DNA from: Oscillospiraceae bacterium
GTDB lineage: Bacteria; Bacillota; Clostridia; Oscillospirales; Ruminococcaceae
DNA: 64,000 bases
NCBI GenBank assembly: GCA_004556975.1
Contig: SFFD01000002.1
Location: 83,412-147,411 of the forward strand
Reading direction: 5' to 3'
A model generated the notes under the pieces. It had not been told where the DNA came from and searched no databases. It saw nothing but the letters and a program-made list of their open reading frames with translations. Shown here piece after piece: positions 1 through 7,922 of the stretch. Position 1 is the first letter of the stretch. Each line of letters opens with the position of its first letter. The translations under genes and the position numbers were made by a program.

Positions 1-111
1 TTTGCCGCCGCTTTTGTAATGACAGTTATTTTTGCGCTTATGGTCGATTTCATCATGCATTTCCGCCTTAAAAAAATAAGTATGGTCGAATCGCTGAAAT
101 CGGTGGAATAA
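1..111 (+). CDS. ABC transporter permease, FtsX/MacB-like, C-terminal end only
   Basis: Only the last 36 codons are in the window, read in frame 1 to a TAA at 109-111. They encode a hydrophobic stretch (AAAFVMTVIFALMV) followed by a basic segment and the ending MVESLKSVE. A last membrane helix followed by a short cytoplasmic tail ending in M-x-E-x-L-K-x-x-E is typical of FtsX/MacB-type ABC permeases. With so little sequence the family call is tentative and the substrate cannot be inferred. Confidence 0.45.
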   Translation, partial: FAAAFVMTVIFALMVDFIMHFRLKKISMVESLKSVE

Positions 112-145
112 CCGTAAAATTTTTAAAAAAAACTGCAATAACATC

Positions 146-174
146 TTTCTTTTTCACAAAATGCGTGATATAAT
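146..174 (+). promoter_or_regulatory. Probable sigma-A promoter of the 61-aa gene
   Basis: A perfect TATAAT lies at 169-174, with only a weak -35 (TTTCTT, 146-151) 17 bp upstream. A GGGAGGG ribosome-binding site follows shortly before the ATG at 208. Confidence 0.5.
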
Positions 175-207
175 TTATTCATTGAAAAATATAGGGAGGG
201 CTTTGCC

Positions 208-393
208 ATGCTCAGAATCGAAGACCAAATTGAAAACTCTACCGCGATGATCAAAACCGCCGATTATATTGAATCTCAGATTCGCAAAATCAACAGCGAT
301 GATGGCGGCGTAGCCGACCGTTTTGTAGAAATCGCCAAAGAAGCCGTTGAAAAAATGCGCGACGCCATGAGAGAGGGCGGCATCATCAAATAA
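208..393 (+). CDS. Small hypothetical protein, 61 aa
   Basis: ATG start with a good GGGAGGG site, its own -10 box and a terminator directly after it, so this is very likely a real monocistronic gene. The product is acidic, lacks membrane segments and is predicted helical (two amphipathic stretches around residues 5-30 and 36-56). I do not recognise the family. It sits between the end of an ABC permease gene and the tRNA-bearing repeat array; nothing in this context indicates a function. Confidence 0.6.
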   Translation: MLRIEDQIENSTAMIKTADYIESQIRKINSDDGGVADRFVEIAKEAVEKMRDAMREGGIIK

Positions 394-431
394 TATATTT
401 TCCCCAAAGGCAGAATATAAATCATTTTAAA

Positions 432-458
432 AAGTCCGGCTTGTACCGGACTTTTTTT
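432..458 (+). terminator. Intrinsic terminator
   Basis: Stem AAGTCCGG / CCGGACTT with a 6-nt loop followed by a T run. It ends the 61-aa gene. Its T run is continuous with the start of the repeat array, whose units also end in a GGAC-plus-T-run hairpin. Confidence 0.8.
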
Positions 459-460
459 CT

Positions 461-1409
461 GCGGCTTTATAAAAAACGACCGCCGGCAACAGATTTACAG
501 TCTGCCGCATTGAATTGTACGCAAAGCCTTTCGGGGCGCTAAAAGCCGCCCCTTTCGGCGGCGCTTAATTGCCGCAGGACGGAATCATATAAAAAAAGGC
601 GCGCCGCAAAATCGCCGCTGCGAAATACGGTGCGCTTTTTTCCGTTATACTTTAGTATGTCCGCCGCAAAGCGGCGAACAGCAACCTGCCCGCCATGCGG
701 GCGGACTTTTTTTCTGCGGCTTTATAAAAAACGCCCGCCGGCAACAGATTTACAGTCTGCCGCATTGAATTGTACGCAAAGCCTTTCATGGCGCTCAAAG
801 CCGCCCTTTTCGGCGGCGCTTAATTGCCGCAGGGTCGGAAGCATATAAAAAAGGCGCGCCGCAAAATCGCCGCTGCGAAATACGGTGCGCCTTTTTCCGT
901 TATACTTTAGTATGTCCGCCGCAAAGCGGCGAACAGCAACCGCCCGCTATGCGGGCGGACTTTTTTTCTGCGGCTTTATAAAAAACGCCCGCCGGCAACA
1001 GATTTACAGTCTGCCGCCTTGAATTGCACGCAAAGCCTTTCATGGCGCTAAAAGCCGCCCTTTTCGGCGGCGCTTAATTGCCGCAGGACGGAAACATATA
1101 AAAAAGGCGCGCCGCAAAATCGCCGCTGCAAAATACGGTGCGCCTTTTTCCGTTATACTTTAGTATGTCCGCCGCAAAGCGGCGAACAGCAACCTGCCCG
1201 CCATGCGGATTTTTATTCTGCGGCTTTATAAAAAACGCCCGCCGGCAACAGATTTACAGTCTGCCGCCTTGAATTGTGCGCCAAGCCTTTCGGGGCGCTC
1301 AAAGCCGCCCTTTTCGGCGGCGCTTAATTGCCGCAGGACGGAATCATATAAAAAAAGGCGCGCCGCAAAATCGCTGCTGCGAAATACGGTGAGCCTTTTT
1401 CCGTTATTA
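461..1409. repeat. Four tandem copies of a ~250-bp structured repeat
   Basis: Units begin at a shared GCGGCTTTATAAAAAACG word at about 461, 716, 970 and 1220 (periods 255, 254 and 250); the fourth stops near 1409. Each unit contains, in order, a tRNA-Tyr-like anticodon arm on the minus strand, a GCCGCC/GGCGGC hairpin, and a GGCGC...GCGCC hairpin followed by T's. The first three units then carry a TATACT word and a compound GTCCGCC...GGCGGAC structure, which in the first two leads into a T run. Copies differ by scattered substitutions. No convincing protein is encoded; open frames here are translations of the tRNA-like segment and hairpins. Confidence 0.9.
1240..1275 (-). other. tRNA-Tyr(GTA)-like anticodon arm, fourth of four copies
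   Basis: On the minus strand this reads as a 5-bp anticodon stem (GCAGA / TCTGT) around loop CTGTAAA, with anticodon GTA and tRNA-like flanks. The same segment occurs at 481-516, 736-771 and 990-1025. There is no acceptor stem, D-arm or T-arm, so these are tRNA relics or mimics and not working tRNAs. Peptides read from them (ADCKSV on one strand, TDLQSA on the other) are the sort produced by translating tRNA genes. Confidence 0.7.
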
Positions 1410-1417
1410 TTTTTCAT

Positions 1418-2368
1418 TCAAAATCCAAGCATGCCCGCGCCTATAATTCCCGCCTTGTTGCCAAGAGAGGCTTTTATCACTTTGGGCGGCTCGACGCTTT
1501 CGTGGGAATAGCAAAGCTCTGCCACCTTTTCGTTGAGCGGGTCGATAAGCGAAGCGCCCTGGTTGCTTACTCCGCCGCCGAGAATTACAACTTCCGGCCG
1601 GAACACGTTGATAAAGCCTGAAATTCCGTCTGCAAGATAGGATATATATTGCTCCACCACCGCCGCGCCCACAGCGTCGCCCATGTCCGCAGCGTCAAAG
1701 GCGGTGCGTCCGCCCACCTTGCCAAGGTCGCCGCCGCACATTTCCCATATAAGGGATTCCGGGTGCGCTGCTGCGGCTTCGCGGGTCTGGCGCTTAAGCG
1801 CCGGGGCGGAACAGTAAGCCTCAAAACAGCCCTTTTTTCCGCAGCCGCAGCGAATTCCGCCGTGCACCAGCGGAACGTGGCCGAATTCTCCGGAATAGGG
1901 GCCGAACCCTTTAAACAGCTTTCCTTCAGAAACTATTGCGCCGCCGACGCCTGTTCCCAGGGTGAGCATGAGCATGCTCAAAAAGTTTTTGCCTGCGCCG
2001 AAGTGATATTCGCCAAGGGCGGCGCAATCCGCGTCGTTGGCAAGAAAAACCGAAAGACCGGTTTCTTCCTCAAGAATACCGGCAAGGTCGATATTTCTCC
2101 AGAATATGTTGGGCGCGAAAAGAACGGGGCCTTTTTCGCCGCTGCATATGCCGGGAATTCCCACCCCGACAAAGGAAAGATCGGAAACTTTCATATCCGC
2201 GCCTTGTGCGCCAAGGCGGATTGCAAATGCAATTTGAGAGATAAGTCCCTCTGCGCAGGAGGCGTCCTCTACGGGGACGGAAGAGCTGCTGATAAGCGTT
2301 CCGTCCTCGCCGACTATTCCTACGCCGATGTTTGTGCCGCCAAGGTCGATTGCTGCCGAATATTTCAT
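1418..2368 (-). CDS. ROK-family sugar kinase, glucokinase-like
   Basis: This 316-residue protein is a ROK kinase that would phosphorylate glucose or a related hexose with ATP in the cytoplasm. The ATP phosphate-binding DLGGTN is at residues 8-13, the catalytic NDAD near 110-113, GTGVGG near 140, and the ROK zinc motif (GHVPL...CGCGKKGCFE) lies in the middle. Length matches the family. It is 14 nt downstream of rodA on the same strand and probably co-transcribed. ROK regulators carry an N-terminal helix-turn-helix, which is absent here, so a kinase is favoured; the exact sugar cannot be read from sequence. Confidence 0.85.
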   Translation of the reverse strand: MKYSAAIDLGGTNIGVGIVGEDGTLISSSSVPVEDASCAEGLISQIAFAIRLGAQGADMKVSDLSFVGVGIPGICSGEKGPVLFAPNIFWRNIDLAGILEEETGLSVFLANDADCAALGEYHFGAGKNFLSMLMLTLGTGVGGAIVSEGKLFKGFGPYSGEFGHVPLVHGGIRCGCGKKGCFEAYCSAPALKRQTREAAAAHPESLIWEMCGGDLGKVGGRTAFDAADMGDAVGAAVVEQYISYLADGISGFINVFRPEVVILGGGVSNQGASLIDPLNEKVAELCYSHESVEPPKVIKASLGNKAGIIGAGMLGF

Positions 2369-2382
2369 AATCTCAACTCCTG

Positions 2383-3525
2383 TTATTCAAAGAAAAGGTT
2401 TCTTTGGCGGTGCACCTGCACGCTTAAAAGCAGACCGACGCCAAGATATGTTATACAGACGGAGGTTCCGCCCGCACTTAAAAACGGAAGCGTTATTCCA
2501 ATTACGGGAAGCGCGCTTACGCACATTCCGATGTTGATAAGGCACTGCGAAAAAAACATGGCAAAAAAGCCGTAGCATATGTATGCACCAAGGGGGTCAT
2601 AGGCGGTGCGCGCGTTGACTATGGCGCGAAGGCAGATTCCGCAAAGCGCCGCCACCACCACCATTGTGCCCACAAAGCCAAGCGCCTGCCCGATAAACGA
2701 AAAGATAAAGTCGTTGTGCATCATCGGAACGTAAAAATAGTCCTTCTGAAAAAGCCCCTTGCCCAAAAGTTGACCCAGACCAATGGAAATAAGTCCGCGG
2801 CTTTGCTGATAATCGTCCACCGCCGTGGCGTTGTATTCGGAAAAATAAAGGGCAAGAAAGCGCCCCCGCTGGTCGTCGGTAAGCAGATACTGCCACGCAA
2901 TGGGCACTGCCACGGCAAGCAAAGCTATGCCCGCAAGCATATATTTCCAGTCAATTCCCGCGGCAAAAAGCATTACAATAAAAATGAACGCGAAAACAAT
3001 GGCGGTGCCGTCGTCGCCCTGAAAGTGAATAAGCAATATGGGAAAAGCTCCGTGGGCGCAAAGCAAAAGCACGTTAAGAGGCTTGTTGATTTCGCTTCTG
3101 ACCTTTGAAAGGTGATAGGCAAAGCTCATTATAAAGCATATTTTCAAAAGCTCGGACGGCTGAAACGTAAGACCGAAGGGCAGACGCAGCCAGGCTTTGT
3201 CGTCAACGCTTTCGTCAACCTGAAGCCCCACGAAAAACGTAAGCACCACAAGAAAAACCGATATCGGTATGTACAGCTTCCAAAGCTTGACAATAAAATG
3301 ATAATCTATATTTGAAATGATAACCGCCGCCCCAAGACCTAGGAACATTGCGGCAAGCTGAACAATACAGGTTCTTTCCGTAAGGCGCAGGGTCTGTGCA
3401 AGGTCGGACTGATAAAGGCTGTAAAGCAAAAGCACGCTAAGCGTCGACAAAAACACGCAAAAAACAAGCAGCCATTTATCAACGGTTTTAAGATATTTTT
3501 TTATCGCTCTTCTTAACTTCTGCAC
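2383..3525 (-). CDS. rodA: Rod-shape peptidoglycan glycosyltransferase RodA (SEDS family)
   Basis: 380-residue polytopic membrane protein of the FtsW/RodA/SpoVE (SEDS) family, which polymerises lipid II into glycan strands together with a class B PBP. About ten hydrophobic helices are visible. Hallmarks are QPSELLKI in the middle, the GLGQLLGKG loop and the C-terminal LPFLSAGGTS. The short basic cytoplasmic N-terminus and lack of a long C-tail suit RodA better than FtsW. It is the first gene of a unit with the ROK kinase and has its own near-consensus promoter. SpoVE/FtsW remain possible without a tree. Confidence 0.8.
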   Translation of the reverse strand: MQKLRRAIKKYLKTVDKWLLVFCVFLSTLSVLLLYSLYQSDLAQTLRLTERTCIVQLAAMFLGLGAAVIISNIDYHFIVKLWKLYIPISVFLVVLTFFVGLQVDESVDDKAWLRLPFGLTFQPSELLKICFIMSFAYHLSKVRSEINKPLNVLLLCAHGAFPILLIHFQGDDGTAIVFAFIFIVMLFAAGIDWKYMLAGIALLAVAVPIAWQYLLTDDQRGRFLALYFSEYNATAVDDYQQSRGLISIGLGQLLGKGLFQKDYFYVPMMHNDFIFSFIGQALGFVGTMVVVAALCGICLRAIVNARTAYDPLGAYICYGFFAMFFSQCLINIGMCVSALPVIGITLPFLSAGGTSVCITYLGVGLLLSVQVHRQRNLFFE

Positions 3526-3569
3526 TCTGCGCCTCCTTTATTTTTTATGATAATCAAGCATTATATAAT

Positions 3570-3598
3570 ATTATAACATTATAATTTATTTTTGTAAA
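3570..3598 (-). promoter_or_regulatory. Promoter for rodA-ROK unit
   Basis: On the minus strand TTTACA (3593-3598) and TATAAT (3570-3575) are separated by 17 bp, about 45 nt upstream of the rodA start. Confidence 0.65.
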
Positions 3599-3752
3599 CG
3601 CCGTAAAAAAGGCTTTTTTCTTAAGTTTTTATGAAAGAAAAGAGAAAAAAGCTTGGCGCCGGCGGCAGTTTCTTGTTGTTTCTTTGCTTTCTTCGTCGTA
3701 AAGGCTGATTTTAAGCCGCCTTTGTTTAAAGTTTTTTGGTGACTATTCTCTA

Positions 3753-3781
3753 TTGTAAAAAGAAACGATGTATGATATCAT
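3753..3781 (+). promoter_or_regulatory. Promoter for tsaE-tsaB-rpiB
   Basis: TTGTAA (3753-3758), a 17-bp spacer and TATCAT (3776-3781). Transcription from here would start near 3788, just ahead of the AAAGGGGTG site used by tsaE. The rest of the divergent 3526-3820 interval is AT-rich with no other recognisable feature. Confidence 0.55.
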
Positions 3782-3820
3782 ATAAATTTAGAATATGGGT
3801 AAAAAGGGGTGAACTGCGCC

Positions 3821-4246
3821 TTGCAAAGCTTTATATCGCGCTCCGAAAAGGATACGGCGGATTTTGCGCGCGAATTTGCAAAGACTTTGCGCCCGGGGGA
3901 TATAGTCGCATTTTTCGGCGGGCTGGGCGCAGGCAAAACCACCTTTACCAGATATATGTGCGAAGCGCTTGACTGCCGCGACGATGTTTCAAGCCCTACC
4001 TTTGCGCTTGTGCACTGCTATCGGGCAAAATTTCCCATATACCACTTTGATATGTACCGCATAAACGGGTTTGACAACCTTTATTCAACGGGCTTTTTCG
4101 ACTATCTTGACGCGGGCGGCGTGCTTGTAATCGAGTGGAGCGAAAATGTGCTTGAATTTTTGCCGAAGGATATGATTCGCGTGGACATAAAGCGCATAAG
4201 CGATAACGAACGCGAAATTACCGTGAAAAGGGGAGAGGAAGAATGA
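3821..4246 (+). CDS. tsaE: tRNA threonylcarbamoyladenosine biosynthesis ATPase TsaE
   Basis: TsaE is the ATPase that works with TsaB and TsaD to build the t6A37 modification on ANN-decoding tRNAs. Visible motifs are Walker A GGLGAGKTTF, SPTF, HFDMYRI and VIEWSEN, in the family order and at normal length (141 aa). The TTG at 3821 is chosen because AAAGGGGTG lies 9 nt upstream; the in-frame GTG at 3809 is itself part of that site. Its stop overlaps the tsaB start (ATGA), indicating translational coupling. Confidence 0.92.
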   Translation: MQSFISRSEKDTADFAREFAKTLRPGDIVAFFGGLGAGKTTFTRYMCEALDCRDDVSSPTFALVHCYRAKFPIYHFDMYRINGFDNLYSTGFFDYLDAGGVLVIEWSENVLEFLPKDMIRVDIKRISDNEREITVKRGEEE

Positions 4247-4953
4247 AGATACTCGGCTTTGACACCGCTGCAAAGACCGCTTCCGTCGCGCTGACGGAGG
4301 GCGGACGCCTTGTTTCCGAATTTTATCTCGACAGCGGCTTTACACATAGCGAAACCGTCCTCCCCATGGCAAAGGCTCTGCTTGAAATCGCCGGAACCAA
4401 GCCGGAAGAAATTGATGTGTTTGCCGTAAACTGCGGGCCGGGTTCTTTTACCGGGCTTCGTATCGGCATTGCCGCAGTAAAGGCTATGGCGATGAGCCTT
4501 AAAAAGCCCTGCGCAGCCGTTTCAACTCTTGAAGCGCTTGCGGAAAACCTTATTGAAAGCAAAGGCGTAATCTGCCCCGTTATGGACGCCCGCTGCAACC
4601 AGATGTATACCGCCTTTTTTAAGAGCGACGGAGAAACGCTTTCCCGCATTTGCGACGACAGAACCGTTTCCACCGACGCTCTTTTTGAGGATATAGAGAA
4701 AATTTTTGCCGAAAGCGGCGAAAAGATAATGCTTGTGGGCGACGGCGCCGAGCTTTGCGCCCGGCGCTTTGAAAGCGGGCATATCTCCGTTGCGCCGCCG
4801 CAGCTTATAAAGGGGCACGCCTTCAGCGTGTGCCGCGTTGCCGAAAGAATAAGCGGAGAAAACGCCCTTGTAACGGCAGAGGCGCTTGTTCCCAATTATC
4901 TTAAGCTTGCCCAGGCAGAAAAAGAAAAATTAGAGAAAGAGGGTAAATTATGA
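4243..4953 (+). CDS. tsaB: tRNA threonylcarbamoyladenosine biosynthesis protein TsaB
   Basis: 236-residue ASKHA-fold protein that dimerises with TsaD in t6A synthesis. The N-terminus (ILGFDTA), the THSE motif and NCGPGSFTGLRIG are diagnostic for TsaB. It overlaps tsaE by 4 nt and rpiB by 4 nt. In many Firmicutes rimI and tsaD follow; neither is here, so tsaD must lie elsewhere in the genome. Confidence 0.92.
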   Translation: MKILGFDTAAKTASVALTEGGRLVSEFYLDSGFTHSETVLPMAKALLEIAGTKPEEIDVFAVNCGPGSFTGLRIGIAAVKAMAMSLKKPCAAVSTLEALAENLIESKGVICPVMDARCNQMYTAFFKSDGETLSRICDDRTVSTDALFEDIEKIFAESGEKIMLVGDGAELCARRFESGHISVAPPQLIKGHAFSVCRVAERISGENALVTAEALVPNYLKLAQAEKEKLEKEGKL

Positions 4954-5387
4954 TTGCAATCGGCTCCGACCACGGCGGCTATCTTCTTAAAGAAGAAATC
5001 AAAAAGCACCTTAAGGAAAAAGGGTACGAATTCAAAGATTTCGGAACGGACAGCACCGCTTCCTGCGACTATCCCGTATATGCCGAAAAGGTGTGCCGCG
5101 CAGTTCAGTCCGGCGAATGCGAAAAGGGAATTCTCATCTGCGGCACCGGAATCGGAATGAGCATGTGCGCCAACAAATGCAAAGGAATCCGCGCGGCAGT
5201 CTGCGGCGACCACTTTTCCGCGGAGTTTACAAGAAAACACAATAACGCAAATGTGCTTTGCCTCGGCGCGCGGGTAATCGGCGCCGGCGTTGCAATGCAG
5301 CTTGTGGATATATTCCTTACCACGGAATACGAAGGCGGCCGCCACGAAAAGCGCGTTGAAATGATGATGCAGCTTGAAAACGAGTAA
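4950..5387 (+). CDS. rpiB: Ribose-5-phosphate isomerase B
   Basis: 145-residue RpiB/LacA-type isomerase that interconverts ribose-5-phosphate and ribulose-5-phosphate in the pentose phosphate pathway. The N-terminal GSDHGG substrate loop, the CDYP segment and the ICGTGIGMS loop with its catalytic cysteine are present, as is the C-terminal RH-x-KRV phosphate-binding region. ATGA overlap with tsaB puts it in the same transcript. The ribose supply links logically to upp just downstream (PRPP use). Confidence 0.93.
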   Translation: MIAIGSDHGGYLLKEEIKKHLKEKGYEFKDFGTDSTASCDYPVYAEKVCRAVQSGECEKGILICGTGIGMSMCANKCKGIRAAVCGDHFSAEFTRKHNNANVLCLGARVIGAGVAMQLVDIFLTTEYEGGRHEKRVEMMMQLENE

Positions 5388-5632
5388 TTCCGATACCCCA
5401 TATACCCAATTTCGGTTTTGATAAAATTTATAACCACAGCGCAAATATCCCCCGCCTATAAAGGCGCCGGGTTTTATCAAAAGCTTTCGTTCGGGCTTTT
5501 TCAATTCCCCGCGGAAACTTCTGGAAGCCAACGCTCCTTTGCGCCCACCGTAACCGTTCGCAGGCTCTGCTCAATAAAAGCAAGGCAGAGCGCTGCTCCA
5601 ATTTAAATATTTTTTTCAAGGAGGAACAGCAT
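5388..5632 (+). promoter_or_regulatory. Structured leader upstream of upp
   Basis: 245 nt without a gene. A perfect 11-bp inverted repeat, TTTTGATAAAA (5416-5426) and TTTTATCAAAA (5472-5482), encloses GC-rich sequence. A second perfect 7-bp hairpin, GCTCTGC/GCAGAGC, lies at 5564-5591, and AAGGAGGA precedes the upp ATG. No T run follows either stem, so simple attenuation is not evident. No known riboswitch or PyrR site could be recognised. Confidence 0.4.
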
Positions 5633-6265
5633 ATGTCCAAACAGCCTATCGTTCTCGACCACCCGCTTATCCAGCACAAACTTTCCATTCTTCGCCGTGA
5701 AGAAACCGACACCAAAACCTTCCGCGAGCTTATCACCGAAATCGCTATGCTCATGTGCTTTGAAGCAACCCGCGACCTTGAAACCGAGGATGTGGAAATC
5801 GAAACCCCCGTTGCAAAATGCGTAGCAAAACAGCTTAAAGGCAAACAGCCCGCCATAGTTCCGATTCTTCGCGCCGGTATCGGTATGGTTGACGGTATGC
5901 TCAACCTTCTTCCTCAGGCAAGAGTCGGTCACATCGGTCTTTACCGCGACCCCGAAACCTGCAAGCCTGTTGAATATTACTGCAAGCTGCCGGACGACAT
6001 TGCAGAGCGCGAGGTTTTCGTTGTCGACCCCATGCTTGCCACCGGCGGCAGCGCCATTGACGCCATAAGCCAGATTAAAAAGCGCGGCGTAACCCGTATC
6101 CGCTTTATGTGCACCATAGCCGCTCCGGAAGGTCTTGCCGCCCTTCAGGAAGCGCACCCCGACGTACAGATTTACTGCGCCGCCTGCGACAGCCACCTCA
6201 ACGAGCACAATTACATTGTTCCCGGTCTCGGCGACGCCGGCGACCGTATCTTCGGCACAAAATAA
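5633..6265 (+). CDS. upp: Uracil phosphoribosyltransferase
   Basis: 210-residue salvage enzyme making UMP from uracil and PRPP. The PRPP-binding loop [11 protein letters not shown] is near residues 130-140, and [12 protein letters not shown] and the C-terminal [12 protein letters not shown] uracil-binding region are intact. Length is standard. A strong AAGGAGGA site sits before the ATG. The stop codon overlaps the ruvX start by one base (TAATG). Confidence 0.96.
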   Translation: MSKQPIVLDHPLIQHKLSILRREETDTKTFRELITEIAMLMCFEATRDLETEDVEIETPVAKCVAKQLKGKQPAIVPILRAGIGMVDGMLNLLPQARVGHIGLYRDPETCKPVEYYCKLPDDIAEREVFVVDPMLATGGSAIDAISQIKKRGVTRIRFMCTIAAPEGLAALQEAHPDVQIYCAACDSHLNEHNYIVPGLGDAGDRIFGTK

Positions 6266-6693
6266 TGAAGATTATGGCAGTTGATTTCGGCGACGCGCGC
6301 ACCGGCCTTGCCATATGCGACAAAACGGAGCTTTTGGCGTCGCCTGTTGGCGTTATTCACGAAAAACGCTTTGAGCACGCAGTGGAAAAGGTTGCCGCAG
6401 CCGCGGCTGAAAACAGGGCGGAGGCGGTTATCGTCGGCCTGCCCCTTAATATGAACGGCTCCGAAGGCCCTCGGGCGGAACTTTGCCGTAATTTTGCCGA
6501 GCAGCTTTCAAGCAGAGTAAACGTACCCGTAAGAATGTGGGACGAGCGTCAGACCACCGTTTCCGCCGCGGGGTATCTTAACCAAACGGATACCCGCGGC
6601 AAAAAGCGCAAAGAAGTGATTGACGCCGTTGCAGCGGTAATCATTCTTGACAGCTATCTTCAGTGGCGAAAAAACCACCCGGAAGAATTTTAA
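6265..6693 (+). CDS. ruvX: RuvX/YqgF-type Holliday junction resolvase-like nuclease
   Basis: 142-residue RNase H-fold protein (YqgF), associated with pre-16S rRNA 5' processing and proposed as a Holliday junction resolvase. The N-terminal MAVDFGDARTGLA, the IVGLPLNMNGSEG loop and the C-terminal DAVAAVIIL contain the conserved acidic residues. The ATG at 6265 overlaps the upp stop by one base, so the longer open frame upstream is only readthrough of upp sequence in another frame. Confidence 0.92.
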   Translation: MKIMAVDFGDARTGLAICDKTELLASPVGVIHEKRFEHAVEKVAAAAAENRAEAVIVGLPLNMNGSEGPRAELCRNFAEQLSSRVNVPVRMWDERQTTVSAAGYLNQTDTRGKKRKEVIDAVAAVIILDSYLQWRKNHPEEF

Positions 6694-6694
6694 C

Positions 6695-6727
6695 AAAAAA
6701 GCCCGTCTGAAAAGCCGGGCTTTTTTT
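6695..6727 (+). terminator. Intrinsic terminator after upp-ruvX
   Basis: AAAAAGCCCG and CGGGCTTTTT pair across a 10-nt loop and run into T's directly after the ruvX stop. Confidence 0.85.
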
Positions 6728-6760
6728 CATGCGGCGTTTCCGCCCCCGCTGTGCCGGCAC

Positions 6761-6800
6761 AAAAATATCCCGCAGCCAAAAGGCGGCGGGATATTTTTTT
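6761..6800 (-). terminator. Intrinsic terminator for the minus-strand glycolipid cluster
   Basis: An 11-bp stem, AAATATCCCGC / GCGGGATATTT, is flanked by A and T runs on both sides, so it can work in both directions between the convergent ruvX and glycosyltransferase genes. Confidence 0.8.
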
Positions 6801-6803
6801 AAT

Positions 6804-7922
6804 CTATCTTTCGTGAATTTTTTCGTAAAGCACCGCGGCGGAATTGCCTATGCCAAGGGCTTTTGCCGCTTCGCTCATTTTTTCAAGGCGCTCGCCGTCG
6901 GAAAGCAGCTCTATGCAAAGTGCGGCAAGCCCTTCCGGCGTTTCCGCCGTTGCGGCAGCGCCGCATTCCGTAAAGAATTTAAGGTTGGGCGCTTCACAGC
7001 CGCCGACGGCGTTCACCAAAACCATGGGCAGCCCCTTCACCGCGGCTTCCGTAGTGCTTATGCCGCCCGGCTTTGTAAGATAAAGGTCGGCGCTGTCCAT
7101 AAGCAGCGAGATATTTTTGGTATATCCGCGGATACTTACATTGCCAAAGGCAACATATTCGTCGGCAAGACGGCGGAAAAGCCGCTTGTTTGTGCCGCAT
7201 ATTACCGTAACCTCGCAATCGGCCGGAAGGTTTTCCGAAATATCTTTAAGAATCTTTTTAATGGGGCCGCAGCCCATGCTTCCGCTCATAATAAGCAGGT
7301 GCTTTTTCTGCGGGTCTATTCCGGCGCTTTCTTTGGCCTTTGTCTTGTCGGTATGGAAAAAGAACATAGGCCTTACGGGAATTCCGCTTGGCAAAAGGGT
7401 TTCTGCCGGAATTCCAAGCGCGGCAAAATCGTCGCTTACGTTCCGATAGGGCGTTACGAAAATATCGGTGCGAACGTCCTCTGCCGTCGGGCTTGCGGTA
7501 TAATCGGTCACCACAAAGGCAGTTTTTACCGAAAGAGGGCTGCGCTTTTGAATTTCCGTAATCATAAGAGCGGGAAAAAGATGCGTACAGATAACGGCGT
7601 CAAACCCGTTTGCGGTAATAAAACGGCGCAGCTTCCGGCAGCCGATTTTAAGAATGTGCTGCGCGGCGGATTTCTCGTCAAAAGTCACCGGGTGCTCTTC
7701 TGCAAAAGAATAGCCCTTGTTAAACACTTCGGGAAAATAGCGGTAAAGGCGTACATGCCACTTTGAAATAAATTTTGATGTGCCGTTTGATATAAAAGTA
7801 AGCGCGTCCATAATAATGCAGCTGTCGCCGCGGCTTTCAAATTCCGCTTTAACGGCGGCGGCGCAGGAATTGTGCCCCTCGCCGGTGTTGCAGCTTAAAA
7901 TAAGCACTCGCATTTTGCTCAC
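6804..7922 (-). CDS. UgtP/MGDG-synthase-like diacylglycerol glycosyltransferase
   Basis: 372-residue GT28-type glycosyltransferase resembling processive diacylglycerol glucosyltransferases and MGDG synthases, which add sugars from UDP-sugar donors to membrane diacylglycerol. The N-terminal SCNTGEGHN glycine/histidine loop and the C-terminal donor site TKPGGISTTEA...NAVGGCEAPN are clear. No membrane segment is seen, as expected for a peripheral enzyme. It overlaps the CrtO-like acyltransferase by 4 nt, so the two are probably coupled in making a glycolipid. MurG is excluded by the overall pattern. Confidence 0.82.
   Translation of the reverse strand: MSKMRVLILSCNTGEGHNSCAAAVKAEFESRGDSCIIMDALTFISNGTSKFISKWHVRLYRYFPEVFNKGYSFAEEHPVTFDEKSAAQHILKIGCRKLRRFITANGFDAVICTHLFPALMITEIQKRSPLSVKTAFVVTDYTASPTAEDVRTDIFVTPYRNVSDDFAALGIPAETLLPSGIPVRPMFFFHTDKTKAKESAGIDPQKKHLLIMSGSMGCGPIKKILKDISENLPADCEVTVICGTNKRLFRRLADEYVAFGNVSIRGYTKNISLLMDSADLYLTKPGGISTTEAAVKGLPMVLVNAVGGCEAPNLKFFTECGAAATAETPEGLAALCIELLSDGERLEKMSEAAKALGIGNSAAVLYEKIHER

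Noticed and set aside
481..516. Functional tRNA-Tyr gene
   Set aside because: Only the anticodon arm and close flanks match; no acceptor stem, D-arm or T-loop can be formed in any of the four copies.
461..1409. CRISPR array or protein-coding repeats in the ~250-bp tandem units
   Set aside because: Units are far longer than CRISPR repeats, have no unique spacers and no cas genes nearby. Open frames inside them translate tRNA-like and hairpin DNA and have no ribosome sites.
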